From assembly GCF_010093535.1 (NCBI RefSeq), contig NW_022985183.1, forward strand, positions 248,001-312,000: 64,000 bases of DNA, in the 5' to 3' direction. The position numbers and the translations under genes were made by a program. The notes below the pieces were generated by a model. That model saw only the letters and a list, made by a program, of their open reading frames with translations. It had not been told where the DNA came from and ran no database searches. Source of the stretch: Lindgomyces ingoldianus (Eukaryota > Ascomycota > Dothideomycetes > Pleosporales > Lindgomycetaceae). This document shows, piece after piece, positions 12,216-23,999 of the stretch; positions within the stretch are counted from its first letter, which is position 1; each line of letters begins with the position of its first letter.

Positions 12216-12622
12216 AATTTGATGGTTGTTTTTACGCACCACTTAAGTAACATGTAGCATAATAACGAAGTGAAGCTGACATCGAAAATTGATGTACCGT
12301 TATGCAAACCAGCTATGAAAGAATGTCGTTCTCCACTTACTATATCCACTTACTATAGTTTGATTCTGATTACCTCTTTCTCAATCTGTACGCCATACCG
12401 CCACATCCGACTGAACACAAGCCTCGCTCTCATAATTAGAACGCGTCATAACACTCCATAAGCCGTCTACAGAAGTTTGGCGAATTTGGTATGCGTAGGT
12501 TTGCTCTCCAAAGCACCCTTCCCAGATCCCTGTAGTACATAGTGTTCAGTCGGAATGGAGGACAGGGTGTAGTCATCGTCCTAGCGGAGCCGTCCCCATT
12601 TTGTTGCCTAATATAAGCTCGA
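12216..12622. other. Convergent intergenic region, FSH hydrolase / MFS
   Basis: About 400 bases between 3' ends. A near-perfect direct repeat CCACTTACTATA occurs twice at about 12332-12357. Otherwise ordinary 3' UTR-like sequence. Confidence 0.45.
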
Positions 12623-14611
12623 TTATCCCTTGAGGATGATTGGCTTTTTCTGCCACTGTAGTACGCTAAAAAACACCGATGCCACTGCAAACCCAATCAT
12701 AACATTCATCTGAAGATCATAATATTTGCCATTAATCTCGCGAACGGCAGCTTGCTTCGTTGGCGAGAGTATAGCAATAGTCTCTGTTCGATCCAAGAAA
12801 GTTGCGGCTTCTTGCGGACTCAGAACTTTCAAAAGATTGTGCCGAAGGGAGGGACTGGCTGCAGACGTGGTGATTGCCAGTGCGAGAGCGCCGCCTAGAA
12901 TGCGCATTTGAATCATTGCTCCATTGGCCACAGCTGTATAGACTATTAGCTTCCCCCTTTTTTCTCCACTTGCTTGGTAGGTAGAAACGTACCGAGATAT
13001 TGCCTCTCAACAATGTACGGCGGGAGCAAAATCACCATCACGTTGAAGATTCCTACTCCAACCCCGGCTAAGATCTGAAATCCGTACTGTGGGCCCCATA
13101 TAGCTGGGGAGACAGGTGTTTGGGAGAGGCCTACAGTCCCAGCAATCATGAGAAGACCCGCGAAGATCAATACATTGACGACGGGAATCTTGGCCTTGCT
13201 AGTAATGATGGAGGCTAAGACAGACGAGGATGCCATCACCGTGGTAAAAGGGAGAAGGCGAACTCCTGCGGCCATAGGCGAGAGGCCGTTTACGAGGACG
13301 AAACGCTGCGGAATTTGAATAATGGTAACGGTCATAATGGCACCGGCCAGCCATGAATTACTATGAGTGATTAGCCAAGCTGTGCAACTGTATGAAAGGA
13401 GTGAAGACACATACGCCATCACTGATAAGAATATTCTATTGGTAAGGAGATTCCACGAAAGTATGGGGTTGATGCCTTTGTCCTGGGACGTTACACGCCA
13501 CTGCCAAAGCAAGAATGCTAGTAGGAAAATTGGTGCTAGGATAAGAGGAGCAAGCACCTGGGCCGATTCCCAAGACTCCCCTTTGGCGGCCTGCTGTAGT
13601 GCGGCAGTTATGAAGACAGAAGCGCCCAGGAGCGTGAAGACTCCAAGAAAGTCGAGCCGAAACAAGCTGTGATACCGCTTAAGAGTGGTCCCAGCGGAAT
13701 CTCGAAGGGGGGGCGCAGCCGCTGGTTCAAGTACAAGCCTGTTTGGCATAGCAAATAACAGTATAATGATTGTCGTCACCCCTATTGGAACACTGCAAAA
13801 GATCGTTAGCCCAGGCAGTTCCAACATGTCACAGTGTCGCTTACTTCATTAGGAATGCCCACCTCCATTGGCCGATTTGCGCGAAAGCAGCTCCTATGAT
13901 GGGTGCGACCGCCAACGATATCGTTATGGTGAAGCTGATAATGGCTCCGTAACTAGCCCATTTGTCTGGAGGTCTGAGCTCAAACCCGTAGAGAGTAGCG
14001 ATTGCGGTGATCCCGCTAGCGCCTATCCCTTTGATCCACCGAAACATGATGCTTAAGGAAATAAGCGCTTTTGCTCGAACATATTCTATATTCCAGACTT
14101 ACAGTTGCAGGATAGACTGCGAAGCGCCGCATGCCCCCGAGAAGACGATGAAAATGAGAAGGCATGCTAACAAGGCTTGTTTCCGCCCAAAGATATCGGA
14201 GAGTCTTGAAATAATGATAGGAAAGCCTGACATCCGGTTAGAAGGGACTCAGCGTTAAGGAAAGCAGCGCGCACCTCCGTAGGTCAGGAGATATGCCGTG
14301 AAGACCCACGAACTGCCCTGAAATCCGCCCAAATCATTCGTGATAGAAACAATTGTAGTACTAGTGACGGATGACTCTGTTTGAACGATGAACAAAGCTA
14401 GCCCGGTCCTTGACATGATGAGTTGCATTATGCCAACAGTGGAATCAACGACTTACCCTATTGCAATGAGCACCAGCCTCAAACCTCCGACCCATTTAAG
14501 GGACTCTGCGGGAGATGCGGCGACACTATTCTCTGCTTGAGCATCTCTTTTTTCAATGTCACTTCCCGCCGTTACCGTAACCAACTGAAGGTTTCGCGAT
14601 GAATCATTCAT
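12623..14611 (-). CDS. MFS multidrug-type transporter (DHA14-like, 14 TM)
   Basis: Seven exons: 14611-14457, 14408-14275, 14226-14103, 14051-13845, 13792-13415, 13360-12993 and 12933-12623; 558 residues, the usual size for 14-helix drug/H+ antiporters. Introns are 48-59 bp with GTAAGT/GTATGT/GTACGT/GTGCGC donors. After a soluble N-terminus (about 45 residues) come LRLVLIAIGTGLALFIVQ (TM1), SSWVFTAYLLTYG (TM2), then loop motif A-like RLSDIFGRKQ (about 104-113). Later come the GASGITAIATLYG segment, SYGAIISFTITISLAVAPIIGAAF, and the C-half marker PQRFVLVNGLSPMAAGVRLLP. The C-terminal tail ends KKPIILKG. Likely exporter of the pathway product at the plasma or vacuolar membrane. Shares a divergent promoter with the P450. 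Confidence 0.92.
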
Positions 14612-15266
14612 CGTGTTCGATAAGGGTAGGAGTTGTCTGAATGCTTGGGTTAGCAGGGCACAACGAGCTTGGAGATACCCGGGGGCCCTTAGCCATCGAG
14701 CTCAATTCTTTCTCGTAACGAAGTACGGCGTGTTTAGTGGACAGACCCACAGAGATAGCTTCAACCGTGCGCAAATCCCTGTTGCGCGCCGTTAGTTTGG
14801 CGCCTGCACCCCGGCCACGGACAATTGTAGGTGGCGCGGACTGTGCCGCTGTGGGCGGGGTGTTAATGCAAGCCCAAGGGCCTTCTGATCGACGGGAACC
14901 TTGGAAATTTGAGATGCATCATGCAGCCTGCAAGCCGCCGTCTCCAAGACAACATTGCTCTCCGGACTTCCCGAACGGTCAGCGACTCACAACATTCCCG
15001 TCAGCAATTTGGACGCACAGCATTTAGGCGCCGACTCATGTCCGTTGGAAAGTCCACGACCCCGTTGAATGCCGGACCGAATAGATTGCGGCATGAGATT
15101 TGGGACAGAAGGCCGCCGAAGGGCGCCAGTGCCCATGGCCTGGCAGATGCACGATATCTACCTCAAGGCTCCAGCCTCAACCTCATTCTTCTAACTTGAT
15201 TTGCATGTGCAGCGGAACTGCGTGCCGTCCCTGTCCCACTACACTGGTCTTCCTGAAATTGCCGTC
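14612..15266. promoter_or_regulatory. Divergent promoter region, MFS / P450
   Basis: 655 bases between the two divergent start codons, GC-rich with many short spurious frames. It is expected to contain promoters for both genes. No confident TATA box or regulator dyad recognised. Confidence 0.45.
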
Positions 15267-17053
15267 ATGGCTGGTTTGGATCTTGGGCAATTCTTCACGG
15301 TTCGCTCTTTCGTCCTGGTTGTGGTTGTATATGTATGAACATTTCCCCAGACGCGCGCTTCGTCCGAACCAAACTCACCGTCGCTAGGTATTTACGCGCT
15401 TGATATACAATGCCTTCTTCCATCCCCTCTCTAAGGTACCTGGGCCTCTTTTCGCTCGCGTGTCGGGAATACCTTCGTGGTATCGCGCTATGAAAGGCGA
15501 CCGTCATATATGGCTATGGCAGCTTTTCCAGATATACGGTATGGCTCCTCCCTTTCGCCATAGATTTCCAGGTTGTGTAAACTGACAAAGCCGTCTCAGG
15601 AGATAGGATTCGTGTGGGCCCTAACACCGTTTTGTTCTGCGATCCAGATGCCTACAAGGATATCTACAACACGAAAGCTAATGTCCAACGCAGCGGATTT
15701 TACACGGCATGGAGACGCAATGAAAAGGACGCGCATACACTGAACACTGTCGACGTAGCAGAGCACGCGTACAAGCGCAAGTTGCTGAATGTATCCTTCA
15801 CGGAGAAGTCTGTCCGCGCTGCGTCCGACTTTATCTTCCGCCACATCGACCGCTGGAACGAGCTCATGATCGGTGACAGCGAGGATTGGTCAAATCCCAT
15901 CGATTTTTCCGAGAGTGTAGGAACGCTGGTGTTTGATATTTCGGGGGATCTTTGCTTCGGGAAGTCTTTCGAAACTAAAGAGCCAGGGGAGAATCCTCTA
16001 AAGGCCATGCCCCAAACCATCGAACAGTATATGCGATTCTATTATCCGGTAGGTGTTCCAGCGGAACTCAACTGAATCGAAACTCGCGTCGTGCTCACTA
16101 GAGATCAGATTGCTCGTTCACCGTTCTTGGATTTCGTCCTTTGGCTTAAGCCGCGAGGCCTCGACTCCCTATTTGAAGCTATTGCGCCGCCATCTATCAA
16201 ATACTTCAATAAATTTGTCTATGACTGCGTCTCTAAGCGTCTCATTCTCCAGCAAGAGCTCAACGAAAAGCCAGGAGCGGAGCAGCGGCTAGACATGTTC
16301 CATTTCTTGTGCGAGGCAAAAGATCCCGATACTGGTAGACCAGCTCATGACGAGCAGACGCTTCGAGCCGAAGCAAGCCTTTTAGTCATTGCTGGTTCCG
16401 ATACGTCAGCCACCAGTCTCACGGCAACAATGTTCTATCTCTCGCTTCCTTCCCAAGCGCACCGTCTGGCAAAAGTAGTGAGGGAGATCCGCAGTATGTT
16501 CCAATCAGCCGAGGAAATTGTTCATGGGCCAAAGCTTGCGTCATGCGTGTACATGAAAGCGTGCATTGAAGAGGCAATGCGACTCTCTCCGGCTGGGCCG
16601 AGCGAGCTGCCTCGACAAGTTCGAGCTGGGGGCATCACAATCAAGGGCTATTACTACCCAGAAGGCACAATTGTGGGCACATCTGGTTTCGCGAATGGAC
16701 GCAATGAGCAGGTGTACGGTGACAGCTATACGTACCGCCCTGAGCGCTGGATCGTGGATGAGGCAGCAGGTGTGACGCAGCAGGACGTTGACCGAGCACG
16801 GTCCAATTTCCATCCTTTCTCGTTGGGTCCTGGAAACTGTGTTGGAAAGAACTTGGCCATGCTGGAGCTTCTAGCTGCTGTTGGGCGGACCTTATGGAGG
16901 TACGATATGCGGAGAGCACCTGGGTCGACTCTTGGTGGAGGCTCACCGGAACTAGGCTGGGGGCAGCGTGATCCCGACCAGTTCCACTTGGTTGATGCCT
17001 ATGTCGCGCTTCACCATGGTCCAATGCTACAATTCAGGAAGAGGCAAATTTAG
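15267..17053 (+). CDS. Cytochrome P450 monooxygenase
   Basis: Four exons: 15267-15332, 15388-15538, 15600-16048 and 16109-17053; 536 residues, a typical fungal P450 length. Introns are 55, 61 and 60 bp. Exon 1 (22 residues) is a hydrophobic ER anchor rich in Val/Phe. It is followed by the conserved YNAFFHPLSKVPGPLFARVS segment (proline hinge). The I-helix oxygen-activation motif AGSDTS is at 317-322, the ExxR pair is Glu377/Arg380, PERW follows, and the haem loop FSLGPGNCVGK carries Cys466. All catalytic motifs are intact, so the enzyme should be active. Expected to hydroxylate or epoxidise the polyketide; substrate not readable from the sequence. The sequence most resembles fungal P450s of the benzoate-4-hydroxylase / trichodiene-oxygenase type. 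Confidence 0.95.
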
Positions 17054-17778
17054 AATGGGCGGGTAAGCCGCTCTCTGAGTGACAACGAAAACTAGAAATG
17101 GCGATCACGATGAGGCAAAGGACCTGGTGTGGAAATTAGCGAGGGTGTAAGGTCAAGCTGGTGCTACAGGCACGCGTCGGGGTGCGGCACAAACAACTGC
17201 GCCTCGCATAGCACTCTTGAGCCCATTGGCTACCGCTGAGGCTGTGGCACCAATATTCATGATAGTCTCCAATCTTTAGCGGAAGTGAGCGGCAGCTTTG
17301 ATAGAACTGACTTGCGTCAAATGTCTGCTGTTGGTGATGTCTTGGTGCATAGGTGTGAGGATTGCACACGACCCAGTACAACGGTACCTGCAGGTGAAGG
17401 GGTATATAACCTTGGCGGTCGCCTTTCCGCTTTCTGCTTTCAGTTTTCCACCGTCCACCGTCCACCACCACCCTTCCACATTCCCTCTTCCACTTCAGCC
17501 CGCATAGACCATAGACCACAGACCACACGGTCTGGCTATCTGAGGCCCTCACTCGAGCTGTCCACGAAAGCACTTTGGAGCGTACAACAGCCACGTAACA
17601 CAAAACGGCTTTGACTCTGCCCATCAATCTGCTAGATCCGCGCCTGCATTCCCCTGTTGACTACGAGTCACGTGTCGGTGGAATCCAGATCCCCCTAGTG
17701 CCCTATGTAAACTGAGTTTCTACAGCCTCGAATAGACCGCTTTTTCTGTGCTCCACCCTATTCCTCACCATTTTGACC
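17054..17778. promoter_or_regulatory. Intergenic region and promoter of thioesterase gene
   Basis: About 725 bases. A TATATAA box lies at 17403-17409 on the plus strand and is followed by a strongly pyrimidine-rich tract (17425-17500, CT and CCACC runs), a typical core promoter and leader for the gene starting at 17779. A CACGTG-like CACGTG core occurs near 17670 (GTCACGTGTC). No other gene seen. Confidence 0.55.
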
Positions 17779-18841
17779 ATGGGGAATGCACTCAAAGACC
17801 AGATTGGACTGCGGCAGCAGGACTCTCATGCGTATACAGCTAGCTATGATGCAGAATGGACCATGGGACCGAGTAAGTTCCACACCAATTGCCTTCATCG
17901 GGCTGATCAAGTCCTTGTTACTCAAACCGTTAGTGCTCCTCGGGGGCTGCGTGGCTGCGGTGCTGTACTCAACTGCGCACGCGCATTTTACTACGACGCT
18001 CGCATCTCAGAAACAACCAGACGTCCAAACGCTGCACATTGAATTTTTCCGGCCCTGCACCCCCGAACCTTCCGCCATCAAAGTAACCGACCTGAAGATT
18101 GGCAAAGGATCGTGCTTCATACAACTAGATCTGAGTCAAAATGGCGAGCCGAGATGCACAGCACTAGCTACATCCACCGATTTTACAGTCCCATTCGGGC
18201 CTACAGCTAAGGCAAATGTACCTTTCCTGCCAGCGCTGCCGCCAGGTCCGGACTTGAAGAAAGTCGAGGCTTATGAGCCGGACGAGAACTGGCTTCCTTC
18301 GAAGACGATAGGAGAGCTTCTTCCTTTCTTGAAACGCATGACATTCCTGTACCCGGTCAATGGACAGCCGACGCCTGGCATTATCGACTACTGGTGCGCC
18401 TTTGACAGGCCGGAGCGCTTTGATGGTGCCCATCTAGCAATGCTTTGCGATATGGCTCCGTCAACATCAGACACCCTGCTTCGAACCGAAGGCGTCTTCG
18501 ATGCGCACAAGATATACAGGATCAAAAAAGAGACAGCGGAGAAGACACCAGGAAAGCCGGCGATACTGAGAAACTCGCTCAAGGAAGCCGCCAAAGCGCG
18601 CATCTGGAATACGACATTGACAATGGATCTCCAATTCAAACGGCGGTTACCAGAACAGGAGATGATGTGGACTTTTACGAGGGTGATAACGAAGATGCTA
18701 GATGGCGGCAGGATGGATTTGGACTTCACTATTTGCGATGAGGAACTAGTACCTATTTGCCTTGCGCGACAAATCATGCTAGTTATTGATGCTAGGAGAC
18801 GGTTCAAGAAAGTTGACAAGGGTGAAGCATCCAAGCTTTAG
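17779..18841 (+). CDS. Thioesterase-like (double hotdog, TesB/4HBT_3-type) protein
   Basis: Two exons: 17779-17872 and 17934-18841; 333 residues. The 61 bp intron (GTAAGT donor, GCTGAT branch-like site, TAG acceptor) joins DAEWTMGP to LLGGCVAAVLYSTAHAHF, which restores the family's usual '(W)xxGxxxxGGyvaa' start. Then come VQTLHIEFFRPC (first hotdog strands), a mid-linker, and a second hotdog with DYWCAFDRPERFDGAHLAMLCDMAP. The C-terminus MDLDFTICDEELVPICLARQ is typical of fungal thioesterase-superfamily proteins found beside PKS genes. It probably hydrolyses an acyl-CoA or acyl-ACP thioester. Reading straight through the intron also stays open in another frame, so a longer unspliced N-terminus is conceivable but lacks the motif. 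Last intact gene of the cluster. Confidence 0.8.
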
Positions 18842-20160
18842 ACCAAAATATCAACGGAAAGTATGTGCATCGACTAGACCTCTTCATCTTTCGTGCTACG
18901 CCTTACTGGTAACATACTTCGGTGCTACTGTGTCAAGCGTTCACCGCGCTCCCCCGTTCAAACGTTGCCAATGAATGTCTCCTACCGTTTCGCCCTGGCT
19001 CGCCGACTAGAACCGCGGAGTGGCTGAGGACGTGAACTCCTCCTGTCAGTTTTTGACAAGCGGGAAACGGCAAGAAAGCTGTGCATTAAACGGGAGATAT
19101 GACCCAACCATGACAGCCATTTTCATGGAAATGCGAACAAAGCGGTGAGAATGGACACGAAAAATCAAGAAGACTAAAGGCAGCTCACTACCAAGCTTCC
19201 TCAACACTGCGAGCTTAGGAACACTTTAGAGGGCAGCTACATAGGAATAAGTGGCAGCTACTTAAATATACCACCGCTAAATCTTAAATTTACTAGTTAA
19301 ATAAAAAAGAAGCTGTACCCTATTCTTAGTTTACAGAGTTTTGGTGTACCTAAGTGTAATCCAGACTATTCAGTAAATTACGTGACTTTGCTCCATTAGT
19401 GACGTCAATGCTTAAGTTTTCCTCTCGCTCATGCATCTTCGTACTCCCCGAGAATAGATTGTCATGTTCCACACCTCAAGGCAAGGCTATCTTCACCGAC
19501 TGGGTGGTTAAGCGCACTTTATGCAAGCCTCGCTGCAATATTCTGTGGTTGCTCGGAACCTCTTCTTGGCGGATAACGCCTCGAGGTTGATTTTTGTTGT
19601 TGGAATCAGGCAGCGCCTCCGGTGGTCACGTGTCAGAGCGTTCATCTGGGGTGATCGAGAGCCCTCTATCACGTGACATAGCAGTGATTCAATTAGGATC
19701 TACGTTCCGTTCCCGTACCGCTGCGTTCAGATGTCCGGTATGGGCTTTCGGCATGCCATGCTGCATCCTTAAGGGATCCCACAGCAGCCCGTATCACCCT
19801 CAGGCATGGTCGCTCGCATCAACGTACGTTGTATTGGTTCAATAGAAAACCGTAGGCACAAGCACGGAGTTCTCCTCTTATATTAAAACCAGCATGCAGT
19901 TCCTAGTCAAACGTCCCGGCTATCAAGTTTGCTATGCTACCTACCTTATAATCAGAACAGAACCAGGGAGCGGGACGCGCCATGTTTCAATGTCCTGCTC
20001 GAACGGAGACGGACGTCCGACATGCAGATCTTAGCTAACCGTAAGTCGCTACCATCATTCGTTCAACGCCAGAATTTTCTCACCGCATCCATGCAAAGGA
20101 TCCTTACTATTTTCAACAAGTTTATATAGTTTTGGGGAAGGAAAGGTTATCGTACAGGGT
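18842..20160. other. Intergenic region, no gene recognised
   Basis: Ordinary GC at first, then AT-rich around 19200-19390. A short direct repeat GGCAGCTAC occurs near 19233 and 19251. Frames of up to 83 codons at 19399-19845 show no recognisable motif. It may contain degraded upstream parts of the ABC transporter gene that follows, but I could not identify a Walker A motif. Confidence 0.4.
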
Positions 20161-20786
20161 GGGGCATTGCTTTGGACGTAGCTCTAAAGTGATGATCTAC
20201 AGCCGGGGGTACTAATCTGAGTGGAGGCCAGAAGCAACGAATTGTGGGTTTAATAATGCCTTCAATGGATCCGCCCTAACGCCCTGCAGGCATTGTGTCG
20301 AGCACTGTATGTGAGGACGGAAGTCCTGATCCTAGACAATGTCCTCTCCGGACTGGACGAGATTACGTTTCAACCGGTTGTCGAGCGTGCGTTTGGACCA
20401 AACGGCATATGTCGACAGGGCCACCAGACTGTGATCCTTTCAACACACTCCGGTAGGATATCTAATTAAAATGTCATCCTGAAGGAATAGTAGCAACAAC
20501 TATAATCAAATTTGTCCCGATTGCTGATCATGTGATCATTTTGGAAAGCGGAAAGATCCTTAATCAAGGGCCACTGCCATTGGTAAAAATTCCCACATTG
20601 TTTCCTACCAAATTTTCCGACACCAAGGTTCACCTCGGTGGGTCATTTAATCATTCTCAGTCCGTATAGCAAGCAAAAGAGGCAAGTCCGATAGAAAATC
20701 CGGTAATGCCTGGCGATCCTGAGGATCCCACACGCCGTACTGGAGATATTGCGGTCTATACTTACTACTCCGTACGATCAGCTGGA
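20161..20786 (+). pseudogene. ABCC-type ABC transporter relic (end of first nucleotide-binding domain and linker)
   Basis: Fragment of a multidrug-resistance-type ABC transporter. Visible in order: ABC signature LSGGQKQRI (about 20217-20243), a 46 bp intron (20244-20289, containing CTAAC), ALCRALY, Walker B region LILDNVLSGLD, switch ILSTHS (to about 20452), then ADHVIILESGKILNQGP (about 20526-20575). The inter-domain linker RRTGDIAVYTYY lies at about 20728-20767. The linker preceding TMD2 places this as NBD1. The frame is broken: adjacent in-frame stops or a shift precede the signature, the Walker B Asp pair reads DN instead of DD, no Walker A is found, and a transposon interrupts the gene at 20787. 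Beyond 21767 the trail is lost in stops. Probably a former transporter gene of, or next to, the cluster. Confidence 0.8.
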
Positions 20787-21758
20787 CAGTGTGTCCAACC
20801 GTTAGTTACGGAGCCTTTTGGAGGTTGTATAGTACAGTTACGGAAGAGTCGGCTGTTACTAACTAACTGTACGGAGGAGATGACGTCGGTGTACGGTTCA
20901 GATACAGTAACTAAAGTATTATAAAGTAATTGTGCTAAAGCTAAAGACTATACCTAATTAGGAAGTTATAATACCCCTTGTAAGATCTACAGTTGTTAAT
21001 CTCACTAGTAACAGCAATGTTATGTAACTAATTCTTCTACAGTTAAGGAGCCTCTATTATTAACACTAATAGTTAATTCCTTCTTATTGTAATAGTCTTC
21101 TTAGCCTGTAAGAAGCACCGCTCGCACTCACATAAGGTTGCTAGGATTAATAGGAAATTAAGGGCAATGTTAATCTTAAAGGCGATTCTGACGTTATAGC
21201 GGGCATCATTTAGGTGCTCCTTAGCCCGGGTATCTTGCATATGCTTTGAGGGAGTTGCTTCACGCGAGGACGGCCTAGATGGGCCAGGTGAGGCCATGCG
21301 GGCCTTCTCTAAGCGTCGGGATGAGGCAGCATGATATATCTGGGTGGCAGAACGGCTGGATGAGGCATGTGAGGATGAGGCCCGCGAGGATGGGGCCTGC
21401 GAGGTGGTAACACGCTGAGATGACCGCGTCATTGATTGGGATAGGAATTGGGACATCATAATGGGCAAAAGAATAAGGTAGATGGCATAGTTGCTGAATT
21501 TGTTAGAAGATTGCTAACAAAACAGGCACTAATGGCATTCTCCGCATTAATCTCCGAACACGAGCCCCCTGGCCCTCAGCAACCTGCCTTCAACCGCCCA
21601 AAACCACTAAAAATCCTATATAACTACCGTAAACGGTTAGTACAGCAGCCTCATGTATAGTACAGTATACTAAGTAGATGCCCTGTACGTACGTACGTGA
21701 CCAAAATCGCTGTACTGCAGTACTGTACTATTAGGTGTACTAACGGTTGGACACACTG
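20787..21758. mobile_element. hAT-type transposon, non-autonomous, 972 bp, inserted in ABC transporter relic
   Basis: Bounded by an exact 8 bp target-site duplication CAGCTGGA (20779-20786 and 21759-21766). Terminal inverted repeats start CAGTGTGTCCAACCGTTAG at both ends (19 identical bases). An 8 bp duplication plus CAG-initial TIRs is the hAT hallmark. Subterminal GTAC-rich words occur near both ends (for example GTACGTACGTACGTG around 21685). It is too short for a transposase. The longest frame is 131 codons on the minus strand (21468-21073), Ser-rich with one hydrophobic stretch; it looks like part of the element or captured DNA, not an enzyme. Confidence 0.9.
21359..21403. repeat. Three degenerate 15 bp tandem units inside the hAT element
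   Basis: Units GATGAGGCATGTGAG, GATGAGGCCCGCGAG and GATGGGGCCTGCGAG lie end to end. On the minus strand they encode repeated Ser/Ala/Arg residues in the 131-codon frame. This GC-rich island sits in an otherwise AT-rich element. Confidence 0.75.
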
Positions 21759-21766
21759 CAGCTGGA

Positions 21767-22830
21767 TAGATGGCCTCACTTTCACAACAATAGCTTATTT
21801 TCACGTATTTCTATTTAAATTCCTATGTAAGAACTAGAATAACTTCGCCTTATCATATACTCTTCTAATAAATGAATAGAGATTTAGCTTAAGTAGTGAG
21901 TTGAACATAAATTTCTACTAATCTAAAGTGTCTTTATTAGAATCTACTTCCTCCTAACAGCACTTTGTCTCCTTGCAGTAAGGACTACTATTAGGTTTGT
22001 TACTGTCTATTAGTAGCAGCCTTTAATCTTGCTAATAAATTAATAAGATATTACTTTATTAACATTGTTCTAAGATTTATACAAAACTTCTACTAAAGCT
22101 GTTCTTTCTTAGTTGTACTTATATAATTAATATAGTTTACTAGTGGTATTTCTTTCTGCAGCTAAGTTAGGTAGCCTTGCAAACAAGCAAATATTCTACC
22201 TCTTGTAGACGTAACTATTCTTAACTTAACATATATTTAGTTAGGATATTTAGCTTATAGATATAAGTTTGCCTAACGCTACATTCATTACATTCTTTAG
22301 CGTGTTTTTTTTCTTTCTATGCTGTTTTTAGCTTGCTTATATCCTTGTTAAAGCCTGTTATTCTATCTTTCTAAGATTATTCTTATTTGTCTTAGCATAA
22401 AATATACTACAGTAATTATTCTACTTAGTCTTATATTTGCCTACAGTTTATAGAAGTTTTATCTTTTCTTATCCTGCTAACTCTATTACCTAGAGCTTAA
22501 GGCTAAGATACCTTTCTACACATTTATTATTAATACACTCTAGATGCTTAAAACTGTGCGCGCTTTTAGTTAGCAATAATTATTACACGCACATTCCTTA
22601 AAGCTTCTTAACCTCTTGCAGCAGCTATACTAGCTTCTACTCTGCATTTAGCAGTAGTTAACTATTGTTCTAGATTTATTTATAGCAGCAGTTGCAGTTA
22701 TTTTAGTTGCATTCTCTGTACAGCTTAAGGAAACACTAAGAGTAGGCGCCTTTAGAGTCGCTCTTGTAAACGTTCTGTTTTTTAATTAAAGTATTGCAAA
22801 TTTAGTTTTAGCTTAGACAACTCTAGATAC
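21767..22830. other. AT-rich, RIP-like sequence between hAT and Gypsy elements
   Basis: About 1.06 kb, very AT-rich, with stops in all frames and many TA dinucleotides. Its first part should continue the interrupted ABC transporter gene, but no transporter motif can be read. It probably represents a degraded repeat; no terminal structure found. Confidence 0.5.
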
Positions 22831-23427
22831 TGTTACGGCCAACGAACAGGCCGTAAGGACTCAGCTCGCTATTGCACACAGCCCCAAGCACAACAGATGG
22901 AAGACAGTTAACCCCGCGATCAGCGGACCTTATGACTAAATAGAAGAGGAATGGCGTCATCTTATAGACAAATGCTTGGCAGAATGCACTGTCTAATAGG
23001 GACTAGAACATTGCAGGCAATGCAGGCGTTGCAGGCAGACGCAGGTGGTGCATGCAACGCATGCAACGCATGTAAACCCTATGTATATAATCTTAATCCT
23101 AACTATAGTTAGAAAGTTATAATTAACATTTAGTTTATTTTTTATAATAGACTAAGAAGCTTAAATCCTTTCTAACAAAGATTAAGCTGCCTTATATATC
23201 TTACAACATATATACCTCTAACTCTTGTCTACCTAACTAGTAACACCTAGCTACTTATACAGCTATAGGGACAAACTACAGCCTACCTTCTAAATCCTAA
23301 CTATCCCTTACTCTGCTTAACAGACTATACACCTAATCTAGCTAAGTTCTTATCCCTTCTCTACTAAATACTACATAGGCTATTATACTTTAGAAATTAC
23401 TATTTCTCTAAAGTAAGAATTATAACA
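22831..23427 (+). repeat. 5' LTR of first Gypsy element
   Basis: 597 bp. The first ~150 bases keep C/G-rich words (for example CCCCGCGATCAGCGG) that are mutated in the 3' copy, while the last ~200 bases are RIP-mutated relative to the 3' copy. Confidence 0.93.
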
Positions 23428-23999
23428 TTAATTACTACCTCTCTAAAAGTATAGCACCTTACACCTCCCTTAATATTAGCATAACAGGAGCTAGTGCAGC
23501 TAGCACTAGAGAAACCCTGTCTAGGAATAAGAAAAAACACACTTAACAAATATAGTATCTCTATTAAGAAATTAAAGCACTTAGAACCTAGCTTTAATAA
23601 TAACTACACATCTAATAACTACACGCCCTCTATCTAGAAGTTGCTAAGCTCTGTAATGCTGCTAAGAAAAAGACTAGCATTAAGTTAAAGAAGTTACTAT
23701 GCCTAGCCCTACTTAAATTATTTAATAGTATAGCTAAGAACTTTAAGCTATTCTTTACTTAATGCTATTTATATATGTAGTATAATAAAGGCGCTTTCTA
23801 GACTAATAAAGAAATAATTTTATAAATAAAACTTTACCTAAAAGGACCTCTAGCTATTTAGTTCTAACTACACACAGATAACTAGATAAAGTATAAAGTA
23901 ACTAAAAAAATTTTTTTTATTTACACTTAAAAAATCTTTTAAAGTATAAATGCTTTTAAGTAAGCTTTTATAACTATTTATAGCTAAGCTAACTAAAAA

